This document shows, in pieces, positions 18,264 to 26,772 of a stretch of 64,000 nucleotides of DNA (position 1 is its first letter; each line of letters starts with the position of its first letter). Location: the NCBI RefSeq assembly GCF_022664435.1, contig NZ_JAKREU010000002.1, forward strand, positions 310,001 to 374,000. The letters run 5' to 3'. The notes below the pieces were generated by a model. That model did no database searches and was not told where the DNA came from. It was given only the letters and a program-made list of their open reading frames with translations. A program made the position numbers and the translations under genes. Source of the DNA: Sphingomonas panni (GTDB taxonomy: Bacteria > Pseudomonadota > Alphaproteobacteria > Sphingomonadales > Sphingomonadaceae).

Positions 18264-18639
18264 CTTGGCCCTCCTCCGCGCGTCGCAATAACAGCGTCCG
18301 GGGGCCGGCGTCACCCCTTGCCGCGACGTGCAGCACCGCGACGTCCTGCGCCTCGGCATCGGCCAGCATGGCGGGCGTCGGCGCGTCCAGCCCGTCGACG
18401 CGGTCGATCACGTCGCCGACGCGCAGCCCGGCCGCGGCGGACGGGCCACCGGTCTCCAGGCTGGTAACGACCAGTCCGTCGGCGGTATCGGTCGCGGCAA
18501 GGGTCGCGCCACCGGCGGTGATCGCGTCCGTGCCGGTGTCGAGCGCGCTCCACCCGGCGGCGACAAGCGCGCACGCGGCCAGCACGCCCAGAACGAACGT
18601 CCGCTGTGGCATCCATGACAGGCGTCCGGACTCGTCCAT
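18235..18639 (-). CDS. membrane-anchored PDZ-domain protein
   Basis: A 134-residue protein with one N-terminal membrane anchor (FVLGVLAACALVAAGW) and a periplasmic PDZ domain (GLVVTSLETGGPSAAAGLRVGDVIDRVDG) of the type found in DegP and site-2 proteases, without a protease domain. The ATG has a strong AAGGAG ribosome site. Its 3' end overlaps the response regulator gene by 29 bases. A PDZ protein that binds exposed C-termini in front of a two-component pair suggests an envelope-stress input, which is inference. Confidence 0.75.
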   Translation of the reverse strand: MDESGRLSWMPQRTFVLGVLAACALVAAGWSALDTGTDAITAGGATLAATDTADGLVVTSLETGGPSAAAGLRVGDVIDRVDGLDAPTPAMLADAEAQDVAVLHVAARGDAGPRTLLLRRAEEGQGEDPDRRGR

Positions 18640-18767
18640 CGCTGCTCCTTCGTCCGCGACCATGGCCGATCGGGCACGACGCCGGCATGGGCGGCAGATG
18701 ACAATCGCGTCATCTTCGCCATCTGGCCCAGTTGACATGCGCGCGGCGGCGTGGAGGAGATGCCGGG

Positions 18768-19811
18768 ATGAAGTCCCCCCGATCGCGGCCGTCCCGGCGC
18801 ATCACCATCGTCGATGTCGCGCGCCATGCGGCCGTGTCCACGAAAACCGTCTCGCGCGTACTGAACGGCGAACCGCATGTGACCGAGCCGGTGCGCGAAC
18901 GGGTGCGCGAGGCGGTGCGCGTCCTCGATTATCACCCCAATATCATGGCGCAGGGGCTGGCGCGGCAACGATCCTACCTGATCGGCCTCGTCTATGAAAA
19001 TCCGTCGCCTAGTTACGGCGTCGATCTGCAGATGGGCGTTCTCGACCGGTTGCGGGGCGAGCGATACCGGCTGGTCGTGCTGCCGGTACGATCGGTCAAC
19101 GACCATGCCGACGAGGTAGTCGGGCTGTTGCGGTCGGCGGCGATCGACGGCGTGGTGCTGGCCCCGCCGGCATCCGACAGCCGCCGCATCCTCGACGAAC
19201 TGGTCGGGATCGGCATGCCCTTCGCGCGCATTTCGCCCACCCGGTTCGACGATATCGTGCCGGGCGTGGTGGTCGACGACGTCTCCGCCGCCGCAGAGGT
19301 CGCCGCCGCCGTGCTGGCGCAGGGCCATTGCCGGATCGGCATCATCAAGGGCGACCCGACCCATGCCGCCAGCAGCGCGCGAATGACCGGCTATACGCAG
19401 GCCTTCGCCGCCGCCGGTGTGGAGATCGATCACGGCCGGGTGATCGACGGCCTGTTCACCTTCGATTCGGGCTTTGCCGCCGCGCGGACTTTGCTCGATC
19501 GGCCCGACCGGCCGACCGCGATCCTGGCGCAGAATGACGACATGGCGGTCGGCGCGCTGATGGCCGCGCGGGAAGCCGGGATCGACGTGCCGCGCGAGCT
19601 GTCGATCGTCGGCTTCGACGATTCGGAGATTGCGCGCATCACCTGGCCGCGCATCACGACCATGCGCCAGCCGGTGTTCGACATGGCGGTCAGCGCGACC
19701 TCGCTGCTGCTCGACCAGTTGGCGGGCGTGCCCGTTCCGGCGACCATCGCGCACGAACATCGCCTGATCCTGCGCGAATCGATCGCACCCGCACCGGGTG
19801 CTGGGGGGTAG
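18768..19811 (+). CDS. LacI-family transcriptional regulator
   Basis: A 347-residue repressor-type protein. The N-terminal helix-turn-helix (ITIVDVARHAAVSTKTVSRV) and hinge (HPNIMAQGLARQRS) are clear; the rest is a periplasmic-binding-protein fold with QNDDMAVGALMAA and IVGFDDSEIARITWP, which usually senses a sugar. The ATG has a GGAGG site about 12 bases upstream. It is divergent from the PDZ/two-component operon, and no sugar-use gene is adjacent, so its regulon cannot be read from context. The ferritin-like operon downstream on the same strand is 131 bases away and may be independent. Confidence 0.93.
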   Translation: MKSPRSRPSRRITIVDVARHAAVSTKTVSRVLNGEPHVTEPVRERVREAVRVLDYHPNIMAQGLARQRSYLIGLVYENPSPSYGVDLQMGVLDRLRGERYRLVVLPVRSVNDHADEVVGLLRSAAIDGVVLAPPASDSRRILDELVGIGMPFARISPTRFDDIVPGVVVDDVSAAAEVAAAVLAQGHCRIGIIKGDPTHAASSARMTGYTQAFAAAGVEIDHGRVIDGLFTFDSGFAAARTLLDRPDRPTAILAQNDDMAVGALMAAREAGIDVPRELSIVGFDDSEIARITWPRITTMRQPVFDMAVSATSLLLDQLAGVPVPATIAHEHRLILRESIAPAPGAGG

Positions 19812-19942
19812 CTTCCCGCCGCGACAGACAATACAGCACGCATAATCGATATGTCGGCCGGCAACGGCGGCATGTCACGGAGAGGTCCGGGTCGTTCCGT
19901 CATTCGCGGGGCGGGGCCGCCAGGGTTTAAGGGAACCGGTAG

Positions 19943-20962
19943 ATGACCGACGAGACACAGATGGTTGCAGCCCTCGACGCGCGGGCGCGCCGACGCGAGG
20001 AACGCCGGGACTTTTTTCGCGCCTTCGGGGCGGTGGCGGCGGTCGGGACCGGCCTTGCGCTGACGTCGTGCGGCGGGAACAGCAACAATTCGCCGACCCC
20101 GACGCCCAGTGGTTCGGCGACCGCGACGCCGACCCCGACCCCCAGCGCAACCGGCTCCAGCGGGTTCACCGATAACGACGTGCTGAACTTCGCGCTGAAC
20201 CTCGAATATCTCGAAGCGCAATTCTACGCCTTCGCCGCCAACGGCACCGGCCTCGCCAGCACGCTGCTGACCGGATCCGGTACGGCGGGCACCGTGACCG
20301 GCGGGCGCAAGGCCACGCTGAACGACCCTATCGTCGCCAACTATGCCCGCGAAATCGCGCAGGACGAACTGGCCCATGTGGAATTCCTGCGCAACGCGCT
20401 GGGATCGTCGGCCATCGCCATGCCGACGCTGGACATCAGCGCGACGCCGACCAGCGCCTTTTCGAACGCCGCGCGTGCCGCCGGCCTGATCGGCCAGGGC
20501 GCGACGTTCGATCCGTATGAGAATGACGACAATTTCCTGCTCGCCGCCTATCTGTTCGAGGATGTCGGCGTTACCGCCTATCGCGGTGCGATCGGCGGGT
20601 TGGCGAACGCGCTGATCCGGCAGGTCGCCTCCGGCATCCTCGCCGCCGAAGCCTATCATGCGGCGATGATCCGCTCGGCGGTGTTCAGGCGCGGGCTGAC
20701 CACGCCCACGCTGATCGATGCGTCGGAGGGGATCTCCAACGCGCGCGACGGCCTCGACGGGCGGAGCGACATCGATCAGGGCGTGCGCCCGATCGACGAC
20801 CGGTCGAACATCATGCCGTTCGACGCCACCACCGGCCTTCCCTATGGCCGCACCACCGGACAGGTGCTCAACATCGCCTATCTGAACCGCAACGCCGTCA
20901 CCACGGGCGGGTTCTTCCCCGCCGGCGTCAACGGCGCCATCAAGTCCAGCGCGGCGAACTGA
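19943..20962 (+). CDS. Tat-exported ferritin-like lipoprotein, ligand-complete copy
   Basis: A 339-residue ferritin-like protein. The signal has a twin-arginine motif (RRDFFRAFG, residues 21-29) and a lipobox ending LTSC-GG (Cys43), followed by a flexible Thr-Pro linker to about residue 72. The four-helix part keeps plausible diiron ligands: Glu88/Glu91 (EYLEAQ), Glu137, Glu142 and His145 (DELAHVE), Glu206 (FEDVG), and Glu236 and His239 (EAYHA). This suggests a redox or metal-handling role at the outer face of a membrane. An AAGGGA ribosome site precedes the ATG. It heads an apparent operon with its paralogue (20 bases) and the Nramp gene. Confidence 0.85.
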   Translation: MTDETQMVAALDARARRREERRDFFRAFGAVAAVGTGLALTSCGGNSNNSPTPTPSGSATATPTPTPSATGSSGFTDNDVLNFALNLEYLEAQFYAFAANGTGLASTLLTGSGTAGTVTGGRKATLNDPIVANYAREIAQDELAHVEFLRNALGSSAIAMPTLDISATPTSAFSNAARAAGLIGQGATFDPYENDDNFLLAAYLFEDVGVTAYRGAIGGLANALIRQVASGILAAEAYHAAMIRSAVFRRGLTTPTLIDASEGISNARDGLDGRSDIDQGVRPIDDRSNIMPFDATTGLPYGRTTGQVLNIAYLNRNAVTTGGFFPAGVNGAIKSSAAN

Positions 20963-20982
20963 GCCTTTCGGGAGCGACCCAG

Positions 20983-21996
20983 ATGACCAACGAATCGATC
21001 CTGTCGGTGCTCGACACCAACGATAGCCGTCGCGCCGATCGCCGCGACTTCCTGCGCAGTGCCGGCAGCGTGTCGGCCGTGGTGGCCGGCGCGTCGCTGC
21101 TCGCCGCATGTGGCGGCAACAACGGCAACCCTGCGCCGACGCCGACGCCCACCCCGACCGCTTCGGGATCGGCCACGCCGACGCCGACCGCCAGTCCGCT
21201 GACCGATGCCGATATTCTGAACTTCGCGTTGAACCTTGCCTATATCGAGGCCCAATATTTCAGCGTCGTCACGACCGGTGCTGGCCTGTCGGCGGACCTT
21301 TTGACCGGAACCGGTACTGCCGGAACCGCCAGCGGCGGGCGTCAGCGGACTTTCGCCGATCCGGTGTTCGGGCAGTTCGCCCGCGAACTCGCCGCCGACA
21401 CCCGTGCTCATGTGTCGCTGCTGCGCGGCGTCATCGGCGCGACGGTCGTCGCCCAGCCGGCGATCGACCTCGGCGTCACCGCGACCAGCGCCTTCTCGAA
21501 CCTCGCCCGCGCGGCGCAGCTCATCACCGGCACGTCGGCCAGCTACGACGTCTATGCCAGCGACGAACAGGTGATGCTCGGCGCGTTCGTCTTCGCCGAT
21601 GTCGCGGTCACCGCCTATCGCGGGATCGCCGGCGCGGTGACCGGCGCGGCGTTCGTCGACGCCGTCGCCGGGATGGTCGCGGCGAAATCCTATCATGCCG
21701 GCCTGATCCGTGCCGCGCTGTACCGCAAGGGCATTGCCACCGCCTCGATCATCGACGCGACCGAGGCATTGTCGAACGCGCGCGACAGCCTCGACGGGGT
21801 CACCGACATCGATCAGGGCGTGAAGCCGGTCAACAACGCGTCGAACATCGTGCCCACCGACGGCAGCGGCCTGCCCTTCGCCCGGTCGCCGGCACAGGTT
21901 CTCAACATCCATTATCTGAACCGTGCGTCGGTCAGCGCCGGCGGGTTCTTCCCGGCGGGCGTCAACGGCGCACTGAAGACCAGCAACCCCGGCTAA
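20983..21996 (+). CDS. Tat-exported ferritin-like lipoprotein, ligand-poor paralogue
   Basis: A 337-residue paralogue of the preceding gene with the same plan: twin-arginine RRDFLRSAG, lipobox LAAC-GG (Cys43), Thr-Pro linker and ferritin-like helices, then a near-identical tail ([26 protein letters not shown]). Most predicted metal ligands are changed: Glu88 to Ala87, Glu142 to Thr140, Glu206 to Ala205 and Glu236 to Lys235, while His143 and His238 remain. It may be a structural or regulatory partner of the first copy rather than a metal enzyme. The Nramp ATG follows 23 bases later. Confidence 0.83.
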   Translation: MTNESILSVLDTNDSRRADRRDFLRSAGSVSAVVAGASLLAACGGNNGNPAPTPTPTPTASGSATPTPTASPLTDADILNFALNLAYIEAQYFSVVTTGAGLSADLLTGTGTAGTASGGRQRTFADPVFGQFARELAADTRAHVSLLRGVIGATVVAQPAIDLGVTATSAFSNLARAAQLITGTSASYDVYASDEQVMLGAFVFADVAVTAYRGIAGAVTGAAFVDAVAGMVAAKSYHAGLIRAALYRKGIATASIIDATEALSNARDSLDGVTDIDQGVKPVNNASNIVPTDGSGLPFARSPAQVLNIHYLNRASVSAGGFFPAGVNGALKTSNPG

Positions 21997-22019
21997 ATCC
22001 GGCATCGGGAGCGTATCGC

Positions 22020-23348
22020 ATGGCCCCTCCGACCGGCGCCGACGCTCCCGACCGGCGTCCCAGCCTGCCGGGATCGTTCCGTACGATCCCGGTACCCGCG
22101 GGTGCGGGGCAGTTCTGGCGCAAGCTCGGGGCCTTTGCCGGGCCGGGCTATCTGGTCGCGGTCGGCTATATGGACCCGGGCAACTGGGCCACCGACATCG
22201 CCGGCGGGTCGGCATTCGGCTATACGCTGTTGTCGGTCATCCTGCTGTCCAACATCATGGCGATGGTGTTGCAGTCGCTGTCGGCCAAGCTCGGCATCGT
22301 CACCGGCCTCGACCTCGCCCAGGCGTGCCGCGAATATTACCCCGCTCCGATCCGCTGGGTGCTGTGGCTGTTGTGCGAACTGGCGATCATCGCCTGTGAC
22401 CTGGCGGAGGTGATCGGTACGGCCATCGCCCTGCAACTTCTGTTCGGCATTCCGCTGGTATGGGGCGTGTGCATCACCGCGGTCGACGTGATGCTGATCC
22501 TGCTGCTCCAGCAATATGGGTTCAGGAAGCTGGAGGCGTTCATCGTCGCGCTGCTGCTGGTCATCGCCGGCTGTTTCGCCGTCGAGCTGTTCCTCGCGCA
22601 GCCCTCGTTGGCCGCCATTGCCGGCGGCCTGATACCGACGACCGAAATCGTCACCAATCCCGCGATGCTGTACCTCGCCATCGGCATCCTCGGCGCGACG
22701 GTGATGCCGCACAACCTCTATCTCCATTCCTCCATCGTCCAGACCCGCAGCTTCGAGCGCACGCCGGAGGGCCGTCGCGAGGCGGTGAAGCTGGCGACGA
22801 TCGACAGTTCGGTCGCGCTGATGCTGGCGCTGTTCATCAACGGGTCGATCCTGATCCTCGCCGCCGCGACCTTCCACACTGCCGGGCGGACCGATGTCGC
22901 GGAGATCCAGGATGCCTATCAGCTGCTGACCCCGATGCTGGGCGCGGGCGCGGCAAGCATCCTGTTCGCCGTCGCGCTGCTCGCCTCGGGACAGAATTCG
23001 ACGATCACCGGAACGCTCGCCGGGCAGATCGTGATGGAGGGGTTCCTGAACATCCGCCTGCCCGCATGGTTGCGACGGATCGTCACCCGCCTGCTCGCCA
23101 TCATCCCCGCCGTCGTCGTCGCCAGCCTGTATGGCGAGAGCGGTACCGCGCAGCTGCTGATCGGCAGTCAGGTGGTGTTGAGCCTGCAATTGCCCTTCGC
23201 CGTCTATCCGCTGGTCCGCTTCACCGGGGACCGGAGCAAGATGGGCGACTTCGCGAACCGTCCGGTCCTCGCCATCGCGGCATGGGCGATCTGCGCCGCG
23301 GTGAGCGTCTTGAACGCGGTTCTGCTATATCAGGTGGTAACCGGATAA
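22020..23348 (+). CDS. mntH: Nramp-family Mn2+/Fe2+ : H+ symporter
   Basis: A 442-residue inner-membrane divalent metal importer with about eleven hydrophobic segments. The two unwound-helix metal motifs are present: DPGN at residues 52-55 ([14 protein letters not shown]) and MPHN near residue 230 ([13 protein letters not shown]), whose Asp, Asn and Met coordinate the ion. It is the third gene after the two ferritin-like lipoproteins, with a GGGAG site before the ATG, and is followed by a terminator. Manganese preference is inferred from the family and from the adjacent mntP with its manganese riboswitch. Confidence 0.94.
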   Translation: MAPPTGADAPDRRPSLPGSFRTIPVPAGAGQFWRKLGAFAGPGYLVAVGYMDPGNWATDIAGGSAFGYTLLSVILLSNIMAMVLQSLSAKLGIVTGLDLAQACREYYPAPIRWVLWLLCELAIIACDLAEVIGTAIALQLLFGIPLVWGVCITAVDVMLILLLQQYGFRKLEAFIVALLLVIAGCFAVELFLAQPSLAAIAGGLIPTTEIVTNPAMLYLAIGILGATVMPHNLYLHSSIVQTRSFERTPEGRREAVKLATIDSSVALMLALFINGSILILAAATFHTAGRTDVAEIQDAYQLLTPMLGAGAASILFAVALLASGQNSTITGTLAGQIVMEGFLNIRLPAWLRRIVTRLLAIIPAVVVASLYGESGTAQLLIGSQVVLSLQLPFAVYPLVRFTGDRSKMGDFANRPVLAIAAWAICAAVSVLNAVLLYQVVTG

Positions 23349-23392
23349 AGCCGCTCGATCAATCGGACCGAATTGATCGTATTTTCCGGCTT
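23347..23392 (+). terminator. terminator after the ferritin/Nramp operon
   Basis: An inverted repeat CGATCAAT ... ATTGATCG (23356-23363 with 23372-23379), extended outside by AAGCCG/CGGCTT and with a TATTTT tract in the 3' arm, lies directly after the Nramp stop. It separates that operon from the riboswitch leader. Confidence 0.6.
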
Positions 23393-23424
23393 GCCACCCA
23401 TCGGACCACAACATATTGCGGCCC

Positions 23425-23576
23425 CGTTCTTGGGGAGTAGCTACCCGCTGTGATGCGGGGTCATCGTCAACAGGATCGCACCGTCCGGTGCGTGGCGATG
23501 ACAGCAGGATCTTTCCTGCCAGGCGAGACCAACGACCTGCATGTCACGCTTCGTGGCCACGGACATGCGCGTCGTT
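23425..23576 (+). ncRNA. yybP-ykoY (manganese) riboswitch leader of mntP
   Basis: The leader carries the conserved parts of the yybP-ykoY Mn2+ aptamer in order: TTGGGGAGTAG (23430-23440), a CCCGC/GCGGG stem, GTCAACA (23466-23472) after a TCATCG strand that pairs with CGATGA (23496-23501), a GCAGGA/TCCTGC stem, and GCCAGGCGAGACC (23518-23530). CGTT at 23425 can close P1 with AACG at 23531. A second hairpin, 23531-23545 with 23562-23576, uses the same AACGAC and is a likely expression platform. In this family Mn2+ binding switches on exporter expression, which fits the mntP gene 27 bases downstream. Confidence 0.93.
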
Positions 23577-23602
23577 CGGTATCTGGCCCAAAGGTTCCTA
23601 TC

Positions 23603-24178
23603 ATGCCCGGCATCCTGACCCTTGGCGCGCTCGGCGCCAGCCTGTCCGTCGACGCCTTTGCCGCCGCGCTCGGCAAGGGCGCGACCGAGCGGCGCAGCGG
23701 ACTGTCCGACGCGCTGAAGGTCGGCATCGTCTTCGGCTTCTTCGAAGCAGTGACGCCCGCGATCGGCTGGCTGCTCGGCTTCCTGCTCAACGACTGGATC
23801 GCCAGCTACGATCACTGGGTCGCCTTCGGCCTGTTGCTGGCGGTCGGCGGCTATATGCTGCGTGAGGCGATCCGGGGCGACGCCGCCGAAGGCTCTCCAG
23901 AGGAAGCCGATGCGAAGCCCAGCTATCTCCGCCTCGCCGCGACCGCGATCGCCACCAGCATCGATGCGGCGGCGGTCGGCATCTCGCTGGCGCTGATGGA
24001 CGTCAACATCTGGGTCGCGTGCCTCGTCATCGGCGGCACCACCACCTTGATGGCCACGATCGGGGTGATGGTCGGCAAGCATATCGGCCCGTATCTCGGC
24101 CGCTATGCCGGCATTCTCGGCGGGCTGGTGCTGATCGCGATCGGCGGATCGATCCTGGCGCAGCACCTGTCGGCCTGA
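23603..24178 (+). CDS. mntP: manganese efflux pump MntP
   Basis: A 191-residue membrane protein of the MntP (DUF204) family with six hydrophobic helices. The two family repeats each show a helix with conserved Asp: GASLSVDAFAAALGKG near the start and ATSIDAAAVGISLALM in the middle. It exports Mn2+. The ATG chosen follows AAAGG; a longer in-frame reading would run through the riboswitch and is rejected. Location directly behind a manganese riboswitch confirms the assignment. The Nramp importer upstream is in a separate transcription unit, so uptake and efflux genes are neighbours with different control. Confidence 0.95.
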   Translation: MPGILTLGALGASLSVDAFAAALGKGATERRSGLSDALKVGIVFGFFEAVTPAIGWLLGFLLNDWIASYDHWVAFGLLLAVGGYMLREAIRGDAAEGSPEEADAKPSYLRLAATAIATSIDAAAVGISLALMDVNIWVACLVIGGTTTLMATIGVMVGKHIGPYLGRYAGILGGLVLIAIGGSILAQHLSA

Positions 24179-24216
24179 CCACTGGACAGCGAACATGGTT
24201 GCGCTATGAAACTCAT

Positions 24217-25164
24217 ATGGCGCTACCATCCTTGTTCGACAGGCTGACGATCCCGGTCATCGGGTCGCCGCTGTTCATCATCTCCGGTCCCGATCTGGTG
24301 ATCGCGCAGTGCAAGGCGGGTATCGTCGGCTCCTTCCCCGCACTGAACGCGCGGCCGCAGGCGCAGCTCGACGAATGGCTCCACCGCATCACCGAGGAGC
24401 TGGCCGCGCACGACCGCGCCCATCCCGACCGACCGTCGGCCCCGTTCGCGGTCAACCAGATCGTGCATCGCTCGAACGACCGGCTGGAGGCTGACCTCGC
24501 GACCTGCGCCAAGTGGAAGGTGCCGATCGTCATCACTTCGCTCGGCGCGCGCGAGGATTTGAACACCGCCGTCCATGGCTGGGGCGGGATCACGCTGCAC
24601 GACGTGATCGACGACCGGTTCGCGCACAAGGCGGTCGAGAAGGGCGCGGACGGCCTGATCCTCGTCTGCACCGGTGCCGGCGGCCATGCCGGGCGCCTCA
24701 ATCCCTTCGCCTTCACCCAGGAAGTGCGCCAGTGGTTCGACGGCCCGCTCGCCCTGTCGGGCGCGATCGCCAATGGCGGCGCGGTGCTGGCAGCGCAGGC
24801 GGCGGGCGCGGACCTTGCCTATGTCGGCTCGCCGTTCATCGCCACGACGGAGGCCAATGCCGTCGCCGCCTACAAACAGGCGGTGGTCGACGGTCGCGCA
24901 GGCGACATCGTCTACAGCAACCTGTTCACCGGGGTGCATGGCAATTACCTGCGCGCGTCGATCGTCGCCGCCGGGCTAGACCCCGATGCACTGCCAGATA
25001 GCGACGCCTCGGCGATGAACTTCGGATCGGGCGCGAAGGCGTGGAAGGACATTTGGGGCGCGGGACAGGGGATCGGCGCGGTCGAGGCCGTCGTTCCCGC
25101 GGCCGACCGGATCGCGCGGATGGCCGCGGAATATCACGCCACCCGCGATCGGCTGTTAAAGTAA
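24217..25164 (+). CDS. nitronate monooxygenase / 2-nitropropane dioxygenase family
   Basis: A 315-residue FMN-dependent TIM-barrel protein. It begins with the conserved PVIGSPLFIISGPDLVIAQ segment and has the phosphate-binding TGAGGHAGR loop and the late GADLAYVGSPFIAT segment. The family oxidises alkyl nitronates; several bacterial members instead act as enoyl reductase-like or quinone reductase proteins, so the substrate is not certain. It starts 38 bases after mntP and could be read from the same transcript, but no functional tie is visible. Confidence 0.88.
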   Translation: MALPSLFDRLTIPVIGSPLFIISGPDLVIAQCKAGIVGSFPALNARPQAQLDEWLHRITEELAAHDRAHPDRPSAPFAVNQIVHRSNDRLEADLATCAKWKVPIVITSLGAREDLNTAVHGWGGITLHDVIDDRFAHKAVEKGADGLILVCTGAGGHAGRLNPFAFTQEVRQWFDGPLALSGAIANGGAVLAAQAAGADLAYVGSPFIATTEANAVAAYKQAVVDGRAGDIVYSNLFTGVHGNYLRASIVAAGLDPDALPDSDASAMNFGSGAKAWKDIWGAGQGIGAVEAVVPAADRIARMAAEYHATRDRLLK

Positions 25165-25196
25165 CGGCCGGCCGGACGGCCGATGGCGGCGTCCGG

Positions 25197-25655
25197 TTAC
25201 AGCTGCATCGTCAGGCGTTCGAACATCGCCCGGGCGGGGCTGGCCGGCGGCGGGCTGGTCTTTGCCCGTTCGATCCGCTCGGCACGGCGGTACAGGTCGA
25301 TGCTGGAGCGGACCAGCGCCTGCGTGCCCGCCGGCATCGTATCCAACACCTCATCCTCCGTCACCGGTGCCGGGGCCAGCGCCCGCAACGGATCGTCGTC
25401 GAGCGCGGCTGGCATCTCGCCCGCATCGATCGCACGCTGGGTCAGCAACCACGCGATGACATGCATCAGTCGGGTCGTGATCTTGAGCGATTCGCACGAC
25501 AGCACCACGCGCGCCATCGGGTCGAGCAGTGCGCGCTCCGCCTGCCCCGAATCGTTGAAATAGGCGCGCGCCTCGTCGGCCAGCACCATCGCCTCGACAT
25601 GAAGCGAGTCGATCAGTCGGCGACGAACATCCGCCCGATGCCCGGAAGATTCCAT
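25197..25655 (-). CDS. DUF1465 family protein
   Basis: A 152-residue soluble protein of the alphaproteobacterial DUF1465 family, recognised by the helix SLHVEAMVLADEARAYFN and by the core CESLKITTRLMHVIAWLLTQ followed by RAIDAGEMP. Function is unknown; the family is conserved across Alphaproteobacteria. It is convergent with the nitronate monooxygenase gene and lies 95 bases downstream of a DUF465 gene on the same strand. Confidence 0.85.
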   Translation of the reverse strand: MESSGHRADVRRRLIDSLHVEAMVLADEARAYFNDSGQAERALLDPMARVVLSCESLKITTRLMHVIAWLLTQRAIDAGEMPAALDDDPLRALAPAPVTEDEVLDTMPAGTQALVRSSIDLYRRAERIERAKTSPPPASPARAMFERLTMQL

Positions 25656-25750
25656 GGCTTAAGGATGCCATGCCGGCCGGGAGACCGACAAGAGGCCGAA
25701 TATGCGGGCAGCGTCCCTGTTCGCGACGCTTTGCCCGACCGCAGGCGGTT

Positions 25751-25948
25751 TCAGGCGATGATGTCGGGGATCAACTGGTCCTCGATCACGGCGATTTCAT
25801 CGCGCAGACGCAGTTTGCGGCGCTTCAGTCGCGCCAGCTGCAACTGATCGACCTGCGTTGCCGTCGCCAGAGCGGTGATCGCATCGTCGAGGTCGCGATG
25901 CTCGATCCGCAGCAGCCCCAGACGCTGTTCAAGGTCCGATTCGTCCAT
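25751..25948 (-). CDS. YdcH/DUF465 family protein
   Basis: A 65-residue coiled-coil protein. The pattern LRIEHRDLDDAI ... LKRRKLRLRDEIAVIE matches the DUF465 family (H..LD..I, then LK+.KL.L+DEI). Function is unknown. It is divergent from a second DUF465 gene across a 152-base gap and runs toward the DUF1465 gene. Confidence 0.85.
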   Translation of the reverse strand: MDESDLEQRLGLLRIEHRDLDDAITALATATQVDQLQLARLKRRKLRLRDEIAVIEDQLIPDIIA

Positions 25949-26100
25949 CGCCGGCCATTCTCGCTAGGTCGCTTGCCGCTGGCAACGGCCCGTCGCCTAT
26001 TTTCGCACGTCGTGTCGAAAATGACCGAACGGGCATGGCGACAATCGGCGACGCGTGTGTTCTATTCACTCCCCCAACAGCCAAGCAGGAGGATGCAACG

Positions 26101-26256
26101 ATGCAGTCTGCCCACCTCAACGCACTCGAAGCGAAACATGCGACGCTCGATCGTCAGATCGCCGCAGAGACCCAGCGCCCCTCCCCCGACCAGGCGCTGC
26201 TGTCCTCGCTCAAGAAGCGCAAGCTGATGGTGAAACAGGAAATTACCGCGCTGTGA
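26101..26256 (+). CDS. YdcH/DUF465 family protein, second copy
   Basis: A 51-residue coiled-coil protein with the DUF465 pattern ALEAKHATLDRQIAAE ... LSSLKKRKLMVKQEITAL. The ATG at 26101 follows an AGGAGG site nine bases upstream and removes 22 unlikely residues encoded by a longer frame. It is divergent from the 65-residue copy and convergent with dksA; a GC-rich hairpin at about 26268-26295 may end the transcript. Confidence 0.85.
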   Translation: MQSAHLNALEAKHATLDRQIAAETQRPSPDQALLSSLKKRKLMVKQEITAL

Positions 26257-26304
26257 CGTGACCTTCCGCGCGGGGCCGGTCCGGCTCCGCGCTTCGTCGC
26301 GCGA

Positions 26305-26772
26305 TCAATCTTCGCGCGACACCTTTTCCTGCCGTTCGTGGCGGCTTTGCGCCTCGACCGTCATCGTGGCGATCGGCCGCGCTTCCAGCCGACCGAGCGC
26401 GATCGGCTCGCCGGTGACTTCGCAATAGCCATATTCGCCATCGTCGATCCGGCGCAGCGCCGCCTCGATCTTGGCGATCAGCTTGCGCTGGCGGTCGCGG
26501 GTACGAAGTTCGATCGAAAAGTCGGTTTCGCTCGACGCGCGGTCGGTAAGATCCGCTTCCCGCAGCGATTCGTTCTGCAGGTGCGCCAGCGTATCCTGCG
26601 CCTCGCGGTGGATCGCATCCTTCCATGCCAGCAGCTTCGCCCGGAAATAGGCCTGCTGGCGGGGGTTCATGAACGGCTCGTCCGCATGGGGACGATATCC
26701 GGTGCCGTCGTCCATCGCCGGCGGCGGTGGCATGTCGAGAGATTGTTTCGTGTCGCTCAAAACCGTGGCCAT
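26305..26772 (-). CDS. dksA: RNA polymerase-binding factor DksA, single-cysteine type
   Basis: A 155-residue DksA that with ppGpp modulates rRNA and amino-acid promoters through the RNA polymerase secondary channel. The coiled-coil part contains DRASSETDFSIELR and DRQRKLIAKIEAALRRID, and the C-terminal part GEYGYCEVTGEPI ... RLEARPIA. Only the first of four zinc cysteines remains (Cys117); the other three positions are Thr120, Thr138 and Ala141. The start at MATVLSD is preferred because the GGAG site is eight bases before it; an ATG six bases earlier is also in frame. Confidence 0.92.
   Translation of the reverse strand: MATVLSDTKQSLDMPPPPAMDDGTGYRPHADEPFMNPRQQAYFRAKLLAWKDAIHREAQDTLAHLQNESLREADLTDRASSETDFSIELRTRDRQRKLIAKIEAALRRIDDGEYGYCEVTGEPIALGRLEARPIATMTVEAQSRHERQEKVSRED

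Noticed and set aside
19930..19942. GGAAC before the first ferritin-like gene as an EcfG stress promoter
   Set aside because: It overlaps the ribosome site directly before the ATG, and no CGTT box follows at the required spacing.
23450..23602. An N-terminal extension of MntP through the leader
   Set aside because: The added 51 residues are encoded by the riboswitch aptamer and would lack homology to MntP; the ATG at 23603 gives the normal family length.
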